Assembly (NCBI RefSeq): GCF_000577275.2
Contig: NZ_HG916852.1
Coordinates: forward strand, 1,801,001 to 1,865,000
Direction of reading: 5' to 3'
Origin: Rhizobium favelukesii
GTDB lineage: Bacteria > Pseudomonadota > Alphaproteobacteria > Rhizobiales > Rhizobiaceae
DNA: 64,000 nucleotides
This document shows, piece by piece, positions 39,062-48,887 of the stretch. Both the position numbers and the translations under genes were made by a program. Below the pieces are notes generated by a model. It searched no databases. It was not told the DNA's origin and saw nothing but the letters and a program-made list of their open reading frames with translations. Numbering within the stretch: the stretch's first letter is position 1; each line of letters starts with the position of its first letter.

Positions 39062-39090
39062 GTTACGAAGATCATCTTCGCAGGCTTCCC
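39062..39090 (-). promoter_or_regulatory. Possible EcfG-like promoter and palindrome for the small RNA
   Basis: On the minus strand GGAAG-N17-CGTAAC (39089-39062) is close to the general-stress sigma EcfG consensus GGAAC-N16/17-CGTT and would start transcription near 39055. The spacer contains a perfect palindrome, CGAAGAT-C-ATCTTCG (39066-39080), a candidate operator. One mismatch in each box keeps this tentative. Confidence 0.4.
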
Positions 39091-39339
39091 GAAAAGCGGG
39101 GCAGGGGCGCCATCCCCTGTCTTATGTCAAACATATAGGACGCCTGATCGAGATATTGCAGTGCAATATACTCATGTTGCCCATGCGCCGAGTGCATGGC
39201 TAGAGCGTTTCCGCATTTTTCTGAATCGGGTCAGATTGAACTAAGCCGCTACCGCGGCAATTGCGGCGGGCTTTGAGAAGAGCCTCCTGGCTGAGAGGAT
39301 GAGGGTGTTGCAAACCCACCCTTCAGACAGGAGGTCCAG

Positions 39340-39480
39340 ATGGCCGAGATAAGCCCTCTTCGCCGCCGGATGATCGAGGACATGACGGTCCGCAATCTGT
39401 CTCCGGCCACCCAACGATCCTATATCAATGCCGTCCAGAAGTTCAGCCGCCATTTCGGCCACTCGCCGGATCGGCTTGGG
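39340..39480 (+). pseudogene. Truncated tyrosine recombinase (IS91-associated type), N-terminus only
   Basis: The first 47 codons after a strong AGGAGG site encode the SAM-like N-terminal domain of a phage-integrase-type recombinase: RRRMIEDMTVRNLSPATQRS, then YINAVQKFSRHF and SPDRLG. Similarity stops at residue 47, where the frame runs into a different recombinase. The catalytic domain (Arg/His/Tyr) is absent, so this is a dead fragment. Such recombinases accompany IS91-group elements. Confidence 0.75.
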
Positions 39481-40763
39481 GCCTATGTCTACGGGCGCAG
39501 TCGCAGCGACGGCCGCCTACGGTTGCCCGGAAAGCCTCACAGTGGCCGGCGCATTATTGGCGATCGGCAAAAGTGGATGGTACTGCACCAAAATGCTCTT
39601 CCAGCCTATACATTGACTGGAAAACCTACGAGCGAAATCAGGACCAGATGGCGAAAAACCGTGCCCGATATCCAGGCGTCCCAAGAGGTGGTGCGGCGCT
39701 GCTCAGCGGACTTGTCTCTTGCGGTGTGTGTGGTCGTAAAATGGTTACGGGCTACAATGACGATGGCCGGGAAGCACGTTACAGCTGCAGCTGGGAGGCG
39801 ACCACTTATGGAGGTCGTCATTGCCAATCGATCAGTGCTCGTCCCGTGGATGCCCGCGTTAGCGCGCTGGTGCTCGAAGCTATATCGCCATCCGCGATCG
39901 AAGTCAGCCTTCAGGTTGCCGAGGATATTGAACTCGAACGACAACAGATACACGATGGATGGAAGCAACGCCTGGAGCGGGCGGACTATGAGATCGCACT
40001 CGCCCGCCGGCGATATGAGGCCGTCGACCCTGATAACCGGCTGGTAGCGCGGACCCTGGAAAAGGACTGGGAGGCTGCCCTGGCGAGGGGGCAAACTCTC
40101 GCCGATGACCACCAGCGGACATTGTCGCAACAACCCGAGCGGTTAACGGAGGAGGACAAGAAGATTATCCGTTGTCTGGCAGAAGATGTGCCCTCTCTCT
40201 GGAAAGCGACGTCCACCACTGCACGAGACCGACAGACTATCGTCCGCATAATGCTAGATCGCGTCGTCATCCAGGTGTTCGGTGAAACTGAACGCGCCGA
40301 GATAAAATGCCACTGGGCGGGCGGGATCATAACAACGCACCCCATAATCCGAACCGTGAGGCGATTTGAACAGCTTGAACATCATGACGAGATTTTAGCC
40401 CGGATCACGGCGTTGCGTAACCAGGGTGCAACGGCTCAACAGATCGCTGACGATCTTAACGCTCAGGGCTGGTCACCTGCCAAGAAATCCAGGTTCGATG
40501 CGCTGATAGTGCAGAAGCTCCTCGTGCGAAATGGCCTTGGGAAAAAGCGGCCGATCTGGTCGGGTCACATCCCGCGTCGCAATGAGGATGAAGTGACGTT
40601 GCAAGAACTTTCCGAAAAGCTCGGCATTCATCGACAGACGGCTTACGGGTGGCTCAGGCGCGGAAAGCTCAAAGGGCGTATCGTTGAAGTAGGAACTCAA
40701 CGTATCTGGCTTGTCAGCCTATCGCATGCCTCAACAGGAACCCGCACTGGAGAGTCATCATGA
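39481..40763 (+). pseudogene. Large serine recombinase remnant lacking its catalytic domain
   Basis: Downstream of the junction at 39480 the protein becomes the recombinase and zinc-beta-ribbon part of a large serine recombinase. It runs AYVYGR, then KWMVLHQNALPAY, then after a frameshift near 39607 YIDWKTYERNQDQMAKN. It continues with GAALLSGLVSCGVCGRKMV (zinc ribbon Cys pair), a coiled-coil region and a C-terminal helix-turn-helix (LQELSEKLGIHRQTAYGWLR). The N-terminal resolvase domain with the catalytic Ser is missing, and the open frame from 39573 is only its 3' part. It is probably inactive. Confidence 0.8.
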
Positions 40764-40932
40764 CAAAGCGATTGAGCAGGCCTTTTCGAAGATCAAACAC
40801 TGGATGCGGCACGCGCAGCGCCGAACAATTGACGAAACCTGGCGGCACATCGGCAGGCTAGTCGAAACAATCCAGCCCGACGAATGCGCCAACTATCTCG
40901 AAAACGCGGGCTATGCTTCTGTCAAAACATGA
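40756..40932 (+). pseudogene. IS630-family transposase C-terminal fragment
   Basis: About 58 codons match the extreme C-terminus of IS630-type DDE transposases: KAIEQAFSKIKHWMRHAQRR, TIDETWRHIGRL and PDECANYLENAGYA. The catalytic DDE core is absent. The fragment overlaps the end of the serine recombinase frame, so a third element was inserted and lost here. Confidence 0.75.
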
Positions 40933-41102
40933 AATGCTCTAATGAGGAGGCGCTATACATTCGCGATTTGACGTTGTTGATCGGTTAATGAGCACTCCCA
41001 AATTCGCCCAGGGAGAATTCGTATGGGAATATTTCCCTCGCGCTAATCAGTGGCTATAAAGCAAAGAGGAAGCGCGTCATCGCGCGTTTGTCGGAGTAGC
41101 GC

Positions 41103-42206
41103 ATGTACCGCGGTCGATTGGAGCGAGATCTTTCCGTTTGGGTGGAAAAGGGGCTTTTGCCGGAGGCGACCGCAGGAGCGCTGCTGAGTGAGTATGATGC
41201 ACGCCCGGCAAGCTTCAGCCTCGGCAGCGTGCTGACGATCCTTGCGGCAATCTTACTTGGGGCGGCGATCCTGCTGGTCGTCGCTTCGAACTGGGAAGCC
41301 ATTCCACGCCTTGTGCGCGTCGCCGTCATTCTTGTCATCATCTGGGCCGTGCATCTCGGTGCGGCGGTTATGCTGAGGCGCGGTGCGACGGCGGCTGCGG
41401 GCGGGCTGCTGGTGATCGGTACCTTGTCTTTTGGCGGAGCGATTTCGCTGGTCGGGCAGATGTATCATCTGTCGGGAGACGAGCTGACGGTGATGTATCT
41501 CTGGTTTGCCATGGCTGTGATTTCGGCGGTGCTGTTCGGCTCCGGCGTCGTCGCCGCGGTGGCGGGCTTTCTGTCCTGGGGCAGCTTTGCCGCCTATCTC
41601 GATACCTACGACACGCGCTGGGTCGGCCTCGATCCTTGGGTCGTGCCGCTCATGGCGGCAGTGGTCATTGGTCTCGTGCGCTTCACCGGCGCTGATCGTG
41701 TCCGTCATCTGGCATATCTGCTGCTCGTCGGCTGGCTCACCTGGCTCTACGCGGTGAACGAGAATTTCTGGCTCGCGCTCGTCTATGCCATTGCTGGCAT
41801 GTTGGCTTTCGTGCTTGTCAGTCTGCCGCCGCCGCGCCTTTCCACGCTCATCAGAAGTGCCGGTTCCGCTCCTGCCTTCTACACCTTCCTCGTCGCCGTG
41901 ATTGGCCTGTTCTTCCTGCATGTTGAACTCGAGCATGGCTGGCAGTTCGTAACATTGGCGCTCGTGACGCTGGGGGCCGCGGTCCTTGCGATTGCGCTCC
42001 AAGGCCGGAACAATGGCGCGGTGCGCTATTTGGCTTACACGGCGTTTGCCATTGAGATGCTCTACCTTGCATCGGTGACCGTCGGGTCGATTCTTGGCAC
42101 ATCGAGCCTCTTTTTGTTCTCGGGGCTTTTCGTTGCAGCCGTTGCGTGGATCGTCATTCGCCTCAAGCGCCGATTTGCCATTAGAACCCCGGAGGCAAGC
42201 CTGTGA
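41103..42206 (+). CDS. DUF2157 polytopic membrane protein
   Basis: A 367-residue membrane protein with an N-terminal cytoplasmic DUF2157 segment (LERDLSVWVEKGLLPEATAGALLSEY, about residues 6-31, in pieces) and about nine to ten hydrophobic helices. It overlaps the next gene by 4 nt. DUF2157 and GDYXXLXY proteins are commonly encoded together, and their joint function is unknown. GGAG lies upstream of the ATG. Confidence 0.88.
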   Translation: MYRGRLERDLSVWVEKGLLPEATAGALLSEYDARPASFSLGSVLTILAAILLGAAILLVVASNWEAIPRLVRVAVILVIIWAVHLGAAVMLRRGATAAAGGLLVIGTLSFGGAISLVGQMYHLSGDELTVMYLWFAMAVISAVLFGSGVVAAVAGFLSWGSFAAYLDTYDTRWVGLDPWVVPLMAAVVIGLVRFTGADRVRHLAYLLLVGWLTWLYAVNENFWLALVYAIAGMLAFVLVSLPPPRLSTLIRSAGSAPAFYTFLVAVIGLFFLHVELEHGWQFVTLALVTLGAAVLAIALQGRNNGAVRYLAYTAFAIEMLYLASVTVGSILGTSSLFLFSGLFVAAVAWIVIRLKRRFAIRTPEASL

Positions 42207-42790
42207 GCATTTTTTCAATGCAAGGCTCAGGGCGCCGCTACATTGTCGCTGCAATCATCGTTGCTGCCCTGCAGACCGCCGTTCTTGGCTATGTGATTGA
42301 AAGTCGCGCATCGATCCTGCGAAGTGGCGCCGACGCACTCCTAAAAACTGCCCCCGTTGATCCGCGCGACTTTCTCCGGGGCGACTACGTCGTGTTGAAC
42401 TACGAGATATCCTCGGTCCCGGTCGCGTCGATTATGGGTGGTGTGCCGCAGGATCAGGGCAAGAAGAGCCTTTGGGTGCGGTTGAAGGCTGGTGACGGCG
42501 GCTTCTGGGACATTGTCGAATCATCGTTCGAACGTCTGCCGGAGCAGCCGGGCACCGTGGTTCTCCACAGCAGACCTTTCTATAGTTATGGTGCCAATTC
42601 CGCCGACCATATCCGCATCGAGTACGGCATCGAACGCTACTACGTTCCGGAAGGCCAGGGCATGGCTTTGGAGAAGGCCCGCCAGGACGGTGACGTCTCT
42701 GTTGCCATTCGCGTCGCTACCGATGGGACGCCGCAGATACGCAGCCTGCTCGTGGACGGCAAGCCTGCTTACGACGAGCCTCTTTATTGA
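42203..42790 (+). CDS. GDYXXLXY-domain exported protein
   Basis: A 195-residue protein with a GTG start overlapping the DUF2157 gene (GTGA). An N-terminal hydrophobic anchor (YIVAAIIVAALQTAVLGYVI) precedes the naming motif GDYVVLNYEIS at about residue 59. A second conserved patch is IRIEYGIERYYVPEGQG. It is expected to be periplasmic or membrane-anchored; biochemical role unknown. Confidence 0.88.
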   Translation: MSIFSMQGSGRRYIVAAIIVAALQTAVLGYVIESRASILRSGADALLKTAPVDPRDFLRGDYVVLNYEISSVPVASIMGGVPQDQGKKSLWVRLKAGDGGFWDIVESSFERLPEQPGTVVLHSRPFYSYGANSADHIRIEYGIERYYVPEGQGMALEKARQDGDVSVAIRVATDGTPQIRSLLVDGKPAYDEPLY

Positions 42791-42944
42791 GCAGAGGCCG
42801 AATGGTGTGGAAGCCCGCCACTGCGGGCGAAATCACTGTCATTTGCCCTTCATTTTTCCTTTGCCTCTACCAAATCGGGTGTTATAGAGACGCCGCGCTC
42901 CGGAAGGCCTCATGTGCAGGCATATGCATGCGGTTTTTGAGAAC

Positions 42945-43029
<85 letters not shown>

Positions 43030-43217
43030 AAAGCTGGCTTGCAGGCGGGGGGATCGGAAAACGGTGTCCCTCGATTACCCGGAAGCAAAGCGCCGTTCCG
43101 CCAGGGGCGGAATGAATAAGAATTGAGAACAAGCCACGCTCGGCAATTTCCCGGCGTCGTGCTCATCGAAACGAACGGCGTCTGGGCACGGCCGCCACGA
43201 AATGAAGGTAGGAAGAC

Positions 43218-44699
43218 ATGCAGGTTATCGAAACGCTCGCTGAAGGGCTGAAGCGCGAAATCAAGGTCGTAATCCCGGCCAAGGACATGGAAGTCAAGAT
43301 GAATGAGCGTCTTGCCGACGTGAAGGACAAGGTCCGCATCAACGGCTTCCGTCCGGGCAAGGTTCCGGCCGCTCACCTCAAGAAGGTTTACGGCAAGTCC
43401 ATCATGGCCGACCTCGTCAACGAGATTGTCCGCGAGCAGCCGACCGCCATCCTCGCAGAGCGCGGCGAAAAGTCCGCGACGCAGCCGGAAATCGCGATGA
43501 CGGAAGACAAGGACGAGGCAGAGCAGATCCTCGCCGCTCAGAAGGATTTCGAGTTCACGCTCTCCTACGAGGTTCTGCCGCCGATCGAGCTGAAGTCCAG
43601 CAAGGGCATCAAGATCACCCGCGAAGTCGTCGACATCTCGGAAGACGAAGTCAACGAGCAGGTTCTGAAGGTCGCTGAAAGCGCCCGTTCCTACGAGACC
43701 AAGAAGGGCAAGGCCGCCAACGGCGACCGCATCACGATGGACTACGTCGGCAAGGTCGACGGCGTTGCCTTCGATGGCGGCACCGACCAGGGCGCAGAAC
43801 TCGTTCTCGGCTCCGGCCGCTTCATCCCTGGCTTCGAAGACCAGTTGGTCGGCGCCAAGGCTGGTGACGAAAAGACCATCACCGTCACGTTCCCGGCCGA
43901 CTACCCGGCCAAGAACCTGGCTGGCCAGGAAGCCACCTTCGACGTCACCGTCAAGGACGTTGCTGCTCCGGCCGAGGTTGAAATCAACGACGAGTTGGCG
44001 AAGAAGCTCGGTCTTGAATCGGCTGACCGTCTGAAGGAAATCGTCCGCGGTCAGATCGAGTCGCAGTACGGCTCGATGACCCGCCAGAAGGTCAAGCGTC
44101 AGATCCTCGACCAGCTCGACGAAATGTACAAGTTCGATACCCCGGCTTCGCTCGTCGATGCCGAGTACAACGGCATCTGGAACCAGGTCGCCAACGATCT
44201 CGCCCAGTCCGGCAAGACCTTCGAAGACGAAGACACGACGGAAGAGGAAGCTCGCGAAGAATACAAGAAGCTCGCTGAGCGTCGCGTTCGCCTCGGCCTC
44301 GTTCTCTCCGAAATCGGCGAAAAGGCCGGTGTTGAAGTGAGTGAAGACGAAATGCAGCGCGCCATCTACGAGCAGCTGCGTCAGTATCCGGGCCAGGAAA
44401 AGCAGATCCTTGACTTTTTCCGCAGCCAGCCGGGTGCGGCCGCCTCGATCCGCGCTCCGATCTTCGAAGAAAAGGTCATCGACCATTTGCTGACCGAGAT
44501 CGACGTCACGGACAAGAAGGTGACCAAGGAAGAGCTGCTCGCCGACGAAGAGGGCGAAGCTTCTGACAAGGAAGCCAAGAAGGCCGCTCCGAAGAAGAAG
44601 GCTGCTGCCAAGGCAGAAGCCACTGAAGGCGAAGAAGCTGCCGCTCCGAAGAAGAAGGCCGCTCCGAAGAAGAAGGCTTCCGAGGACAGCGCCGAGTAA
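43218..44699 (+). CDS. tig: Trigger factor
   Basis: Ribosome-bound chaperone and prolyl isomerase. The 493-residue protein has the ribosome-docking signature GFRPGKVP at residues 43-50. An FKBP-type PPIase domain follows (about 165-250, [20 protein letters not shown]), then the helical substrate-binding C-terminus. The tail is unusually Lys/Ala/Pro-rich (repeated AAPKKKAA), a feature of rhizobial trigger factors. Strong purine bases (GGAAGAC) precede the ATG. Confidence 0.97.
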   Translation: MQVIETLAEGLKREIKVVIPAKDMEVKMNERLADVKDKVRINGFRPGKVPAAHLKKVYGKSIMADLVNEIVREQPTAILAERGEKSATQPEIAMTEDKDEAEQILAAQKDFEFTLSYEVLPPIELKSSKGIKITREVVDISEDEVNEQVLKVAESARSYETKKGKAANGDRITMDYVGKVDGVAFDGGTDQGAELVLGSGRFIPGFEDQLVGAKAGDEKTITVTFPADYPAKNLAGQEATFDVTVKDVAAPAEVEINDELAKKLGLESADRLKEIVRGQIESQYGSMTRQKVKRQILDQLDEMYKFDTPASLVDAEYNGIWNQVANDLAQSGKTFEDEDTTEEEAREEYKKLAERRVRLGLVLSEIGEKAGVEVSEDEMQRAIYEQLRQYPGQEKQILDFFRSQPGAAASIRAPIFEEKVIDHLLTEIDVTDKKVTKEELLADEEGEASDKEAKKAAPKKKAAAKAEATEGEEAAAPKKKAAPKKKASEDSAE

Positions 44700-44722
44700 T
44701 CTTCGGTTTGCCGAATTCATGA

Positions 44723-44793
44723 AAGCTCCGCCTCGTGCGGGGCTTAATACATTGCGAGGCCGGAACATTGTTATGATGTTACGGCCTCGTTTG
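44723..44793 (+). terminator. Two hairpins after tig
   Basis: AAGCTCCGC/GCGGGGCTT (44723-44745) is followed by CGAGGCCG/CGGCCTCG (44755-44789) and TTTG. The second hairpin has a 19-nt loop. Either may end the tig transcript. Confidence 0.6.
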
Positions 44794-44929
44794 TCATTGA
44801 GGTGGTTGCGACACCGCGATGACGGTGCGGCGCGACGGGGCTACGTCGAAAGTGGAGTTGTTACACGAATTAGTTGCGGTTTCGATTAAGCGGACGCAGA
44901 CTGGAGCATTGCAAGAGGGGGATTTGGCA

Positions 44930-45352
44930 ATGTCTTCCAATGATGACCTTAGGGATCTGGTGCGGCGGATCTATCCTGCGCGGGTGGAGGGCGATCTCGA
45001 GAGTTTGATGTCTTTCCTTGATGACGATTGCCTATTCCGAGTGGTCGGGAATCAGCATCTGGCGCCTTTGACGGATCCTGTTGTCGGCGCCGCCGCGCTT
45101 CGCGTGACGATGCAATACTTGATCGACAATTGGGATATGAGAGGGATCGATTTTGTGTCCATCCATGTCGACGGCGACGTTGCGTTGATTCACCGTATGG
45201 GACGCATGCGTTTTGGCGCGACGGAGTACGATACCGAGATCATGGACAAAATGACCTTCGAGAACGGCAAGCTGAAGGAATGCGTGGAGTTCATCGACAC
45301 GCTGCAGGCCGCTGCGCTGCTGGACGTCGTGAAATTACCCACGCGAAACTAA
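44930..45352 (+). CDS. SnoaL/NTF2-like family protein
   Basis: A 140-residue NTF2-like (SnoaL) fold protein from the ATG at 44930, preceded by GAGGGGGA. It contains RRIYPARVEGDLESLMSFLD and RMGRMRFGATEYDTEIMDKM, typical of the family's helix and sheet. The open frame runs 37 codons upstream but is unlike the family. Members may be enzymes or ligand-binding proteins, so no function is assigned. Confidence 0.8.
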   Translation: MSSNDDLRDLVRRIYPARVEGDLESLMSFLDDDCLFRVVGNQHLAPLTDPVVGAAALRVTMQYLIDNWDMRGIDFVSIHVDGDVALIHRMGRMRFGATEYDTEIMDKMTFENGKLKECVEFIDTLQAAALLDVVKLPTRN

Positions 45353-45406
45353 GAGCGCCGGTCCGCCAATGGATCTCAACGCGCCCAACCAAAGAGCACG
45401 GGCGCG

Positions 45407-47251
45407 TCAAACTGCCTTGTGGGCATGGGTTAGTTCGGCGACACGGTGGATGTGCGAGACCGCAGCCCGTCCGCCCGCCGTTTTCGTGAAGAGTTCGAGC
45501 GTTTCATCCTCGTGGTCACCGACCGGTGTCAGTGCCTGATCCATGTAGTTCGCCGAGTTCTTGTCACGGGCTATGAAAAAGGCGCTCGTTGCGAGGCCGG
45601 CGATGGTGGCGCCCAGCGACAAATGCTTGGTGACGGTTTCCCAGATGAACCGTGGCCAGAAGGTAACGGCGCTTTCCTTGGGAAGATCTGGGCGGCGTTC
45701 GGATGGATGCTTGAGACGCAGCAGGCCGCTCTGCAGTGGATGCACGTTCTCCAGAGGTACAGTCGTGGCGAACGACACGAGCATCTTGACGAGGCTGGCG
45801 AGCGGCACGCCGGTAGCAACAGCCCGGCGCAGCAGCGTCTTCATATGCTCTGGCGAATAGTAGAGCGACCAGGCCTCCTGGTAGATGCTTTCCCACTCCT
45901 GCTTGCTCATCTTCGGATGCGCAGTGCAGACGTGCTCGACGTCGTAGATGTTGAGATCGGCGTCCATCTCGACGCCCTTCTTCCACAATGTCTGATGATC
46001 TTCCGAGCCCGGCAGCGGCGTCAGCACGAAGAACTCAATGACGTCGAGGGGAAGCTCATGCTGGATGATCGCGATGTCGCGCCGGATCGTCTCCGGCGTG
46101 TCTGCCGGGAAACCAAGAATGTAGCCGGCGAGCGTCATGATGCCTTGGGCTTTCCAGGCGAGCAGCATCTTCCGGTATTCGGTGATCTTGTTCTGGTTCT
46201 TCTTGGCCGCCGTCAGATTGTCGGGGTTTACATTCTCAAGCCCGATGAAGACGCGAGTGACGCCGGCGCGCTTGGATTTTTCGATGAAGTTCGGGATCTT
46301 GTGGCAGAGCGTGTCGACCTGGATCATCAATCCAAGTGGAATACCGTCCTTTTCCCGGAGTTCGATCAACCGGTCGAAGATCGCTTCCCAATCCCTGTTG
46401 CGCGCGAAATTGTCGTCGGTGATGAAGAACTTATGGATGCCTTGCGCCCAATTCATCCGCACTAGTTTTTCGACATCATCGGCCGATCGGAACCGCGACT
46501 TGCGCCCCTGCACATTGATGATGGTGCAGAAAGAGCATTGATAGGGGCAACCGCGGCCGGCGTCGAAGCTCGTGCTGAGGCCAAGCGTCTGTGCTACATT
46601 GGCTTTCGGCAGGAAGGGCACGGCCGCACCTTCGATACTCGGCAGGTCATTCATGAAATTGTAAAGCGGCTCAAGTTTGCCGCTGGCGGCATCCTGCAGG
46701 ACGCGGTCCAGGCGGCCTTCGGCCTCGCCGGCAAACATCGAAATACCCATCTCGCGACATGCATCCAAGCCGACTGCCTTGCCGTCGAGCATGGCGAGGC
46801 AGCCCGACACGTGAAAGCCTCCCATCGAAACCGGCACGCCGGCCTTGCGGAAGGGGCGCGCAATATCCAGTGCCCGTGGATACTGGTTCGACTGAACGCC
46901 GACCAACGCGACCATCCCGAAATTGTCATGTTGCGCAAGTCGCTTGAGCAGTGCCGGGATGTTGACCCGCGTGTTTGTCTCGTCGACGACCGTGATCTCG
47001 ATCCCGACCTCTGCCCCCAATACCTTACGCTCTGCGCAGTCAGACGCGATTCCATAGATTGCAGCCAAGGAGTTGGACGGGATCATCGCCCGCCACCAGC
47101 GGATCACATAGCCATCATCGTCATAGTGCGACGGCTTGATCAGAATCAGTTGGAAATTCCGTTCGGCAGTCTTGGACAGGTCTTGCACGGTCGCTCGCTG
47201 GTAAGAGGAATCCCCGAAAATGGACGCTACCAGACGCGGTGGATTATACAA
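45407..47251 (-). CDS. B12-binding-domain radical SAM protein
   Basis: A cobalamin-dependent radical SAM enzyme of about 600 residues. The N-terminal Rossmann-type B12 domain contains FGMVALVGVQSNQYPRALDI and VSMGGFHVSG. The radical SAM core has the cluster motif GCPYQCSFC (CxxxCxxC) and later GLENVNPDNL. A C-terminal extension ends in a hydrophobic helix (LGATIAGLATSAFFIA). The substrate is unknown; relatives include hopanoid and lipid methylases. The start is uncertain: the first in-frame start is a TTG at 47251, and the family core begins near ERNFQLILIKPSHYD at residue 29. Confidence 0.87.
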   Translation of the reverse strand: MYNPPRLVASIFGDSSYQRATVQDLSKTAERNFQLILIKPSHYDDDGYVIRWWRAMIPSNSLAAIYGIASDCAERKVLGAEVGIEITVVDETNTRVNIPALLKRLAQHDNFGMVALVGVQSNQYPRALDIARPFRKAGVPVSMGGFHVSGCLAMLDGKAVGLDACREMGISMFAGEAEGRLDRVLQDAASGKLEPLYNFMNDLPSIEGAAVPFLPKANVAQTLGLSTSFDAGRGCPYQCSFCTIINVQGRKSRFRSADDVEKLVRMNWAQGIHKFFITDDNFARNRDWEAIFDRLIELREKDGIPLGLMIQVDTLCHKIPNFIEKSKRAGVTRVFIGLENVNPDNLTAAKKNQNKITEYRKMLLAWKAQGIMTLAGYILGFPADTPETIRRDIAIIQHELPLDVIEFFVLTPLPGSEDHQTLWKKGVEMDADLNIYDVEHVCTAHPKMSKQEWESIYQEAWSLYYSPEHMKTLLRRAVATGVPLASLVKMLVSFATTVPLENVHPLQSGLLRLKHPSERRPDLPKESAVTFWPRFIWETVTKHLSLGATIAGLATSAFFIARDKNSANYMDQALTPVGDHEDETLELFTKTAGGRAAVSHIHRVAELTHAHKAV

Positions 47252-47378
47252 GCAAAGCTTTTACCGGTGCTATCCGACACAAATAAGTCGGGTCGCGCAG
47301 ATTTTGTTCGATTCGTATATCATTGCTTTCGTTAAGAAAACCGTCAGGAGATCGGCGCTGTCACCGTTTGAGGCAACA

Positions 47379-48785
47379 TCAAAGCTCCGACTTGATATCG
47401 CCCATCCGGTTCCACGCATCCAGGCCAGCAATCTTATAGGCTTCGGCGAGTGTCGGGTAGTTGAACGTGTTCTCGACGAAATATTCGACGGTGCCTTTGA
47501 GGTTCAAAACTGCCTGGCCGATGTGCACCAGCTCGGTCGCCCCTTCACCGACGATATGCACGCCGAGCAGCCGGCGCGTCTTCAAAGAAAAGATCAACTT
47601 CAGAAGTCCGGTGTCGAGCCCCATGATGTGTCCGCGCGAGGTCTCCCGGAAACGCGCGATGCCGCACTCGTAGGGAATGCCGCGCTCCTTCATCTCTTCC
47701 TCGGTCAGGCCGCAGGTAGAGATCTCCGGCACCGCATAGATGCCGTAGGGGAAGTATTTCGGCGGCTCCTTCGCGACCGCGCCAACGGCAACGCGCGCGG
47801 CAATGCGGCCTTGTTCCATCGAGGTGGAGGCAAGGCTCGGAAACCCGACAACGTCGCCAGCAGCGTAGATGTTCGGCACGGATGTCTGGAAGGTTTCCGG
47901 GTTGACCTTGAGGCGGCCGCGGTTATCGGCGTCGAGCCCGGCTGCGTCCAGATTGAGCGTGTCGGTCGCGCCCATGCGCCCTGCGGCAAACAGAACCATG
48001 TCTGTCACCATGTGGCGGCCATTGTCGAGCTTCAGTTCAACTCTGCCGTTGTCGAGGCGCGTCACTGTGTCGGCCTTGGTGCCGAGCAGGATCTTCATGT
48101 TGCGATCACGCAGCTGATAGGTGAAATCTTCGACGATTTCCCGGTCGATGAAATCGAGCATCGTCGGCTTCGGATCGATCACGGTCACTGCGGTATCCAG
48201 CGCGCTGAAGATCGTCGCATATTCGATGCCGATGACGCCTGCGCCGATCACGGCCATCGAGCGTGGCAGTTCTTCGATGTCGAGCAATTCGTCGCTGTCG
48301 AGTACCGTTTTGCCGTCGAAGGGGATGTAGTCCGGGCGGAACGGCTTGGTGCCGACCGCAAGCAGGATGCTGGCCCCGGTGACCTTGACGACTTCGCCAT
48401 CGTCCTTGACGACTTCGAGCGTCGACGGGTCGACAAAGCTTGCCTTGCCTCTGATGTGCTGGACGCGGTTTCGGGCGAACTGATGTTCAAGCACCTCGAC
48501 TTCGTGATCAAGGGTGATCAGCAGGCGGCGCCGAAGGTCATCCGCGCTGATCTCTTCCTTCACGCGATAGGACCGGCCGTAGAAACCACGCTCGCGCCAG
48601 CCGGAGAGATTGAGCGCCGTTTCGCGCAGCGTCTTGGAGGGGATGGTACCGGTGTGAACCGAAACGCCGCCGACGCGCTTGCCTTGTTCGATGACCAGAA
48701 CCTTCTTGCCGAGCTTGGCGGCCTGGATTGCGCCGCGGCGGCCCGCCGGACCGCTACCCACAACAACGAGATCGTACTGGAACAT
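47379..48785 (-). CDS. sthA: Soluble pyridine nucleotide transhydrogenase
   Basis: Flavoprotein that transfers reducing equivalents between NADPH and NAD+ in the cytoplasm. The ATG at 48785 gives 468 residues, with the FAD motif VVVGSGPAGRRGAIQAAKLG at the N-terminus and the NAD(P) motif VIGAGVIGIEYATIFSALD in the middle. The active-site disulfide of related reductases is replaced by TGTIPSKTLRE, as expected for SthA. The C-terminal dimerisation domain has GVHIVGEGATELVHIGQ. A long plus-strand frame over the gene is a shadow. Confidence 0.95.
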   Translation of the reverse strand: MFQYDLVVVGSGPAGRRGAIQAAKLGKKVLVIEQGKRVGGVSVHTGTIPSKTLRETALNLSGWRERGFYGRSYRVKEEISADDLRRRLLITLDHEVEVLEHQFARNRVQHIRGKASFVDPSTLEVVKDDGEVVKVTGASILLAVGTKPFRPDYIPFDGKTVLDSDELLDIEELPRSMAVIGAGVIGIEYATIFSALDTAVTVIDPKPTMLDFIDREIVEDFTYQLRDRNMKILLGTKADTVTRLDNGRVELKLDNGRHMVTDMVLFAAGRMGATDTLNLDAAGLDADNRGRLKVNPETFQTSVPNIYAAGDVVGFPSLASTSMEQGRIAARVAVGAVAKEPPKYFPYGIYAVPEISTCGLTEEEMKERGIPYECGIARFRETSRGHIMGLDTGLLKLIFSLKTRRLLGVHIVGEGATELVHIGQAVLNLKGTVEYFVENTFNYPTLAEAYKIAGLDAWNRMGDIKSEL

Positions 48786-48887
48786 TAAGCTGGCCCCGAT
48801 TGGAAAGCTGGAATCATTTGTGCGACGCAGTATGTCGCGCGTCCACGGGTAGCAGGTCAATGTTGCAGAATATTTTAAGGGAGAATA

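Noticed and set aside
38969..39244. 91-codon plus frame over the small RNA
   Set aside because: It lies in the repeats and terminator of the minus-strand sRNA and has no protein-like pattern.
47220..48788. 522-codon plus frame over sthA
   Set aside because: sthA on the minus strand is unambiguous; the plus translation has no motif.
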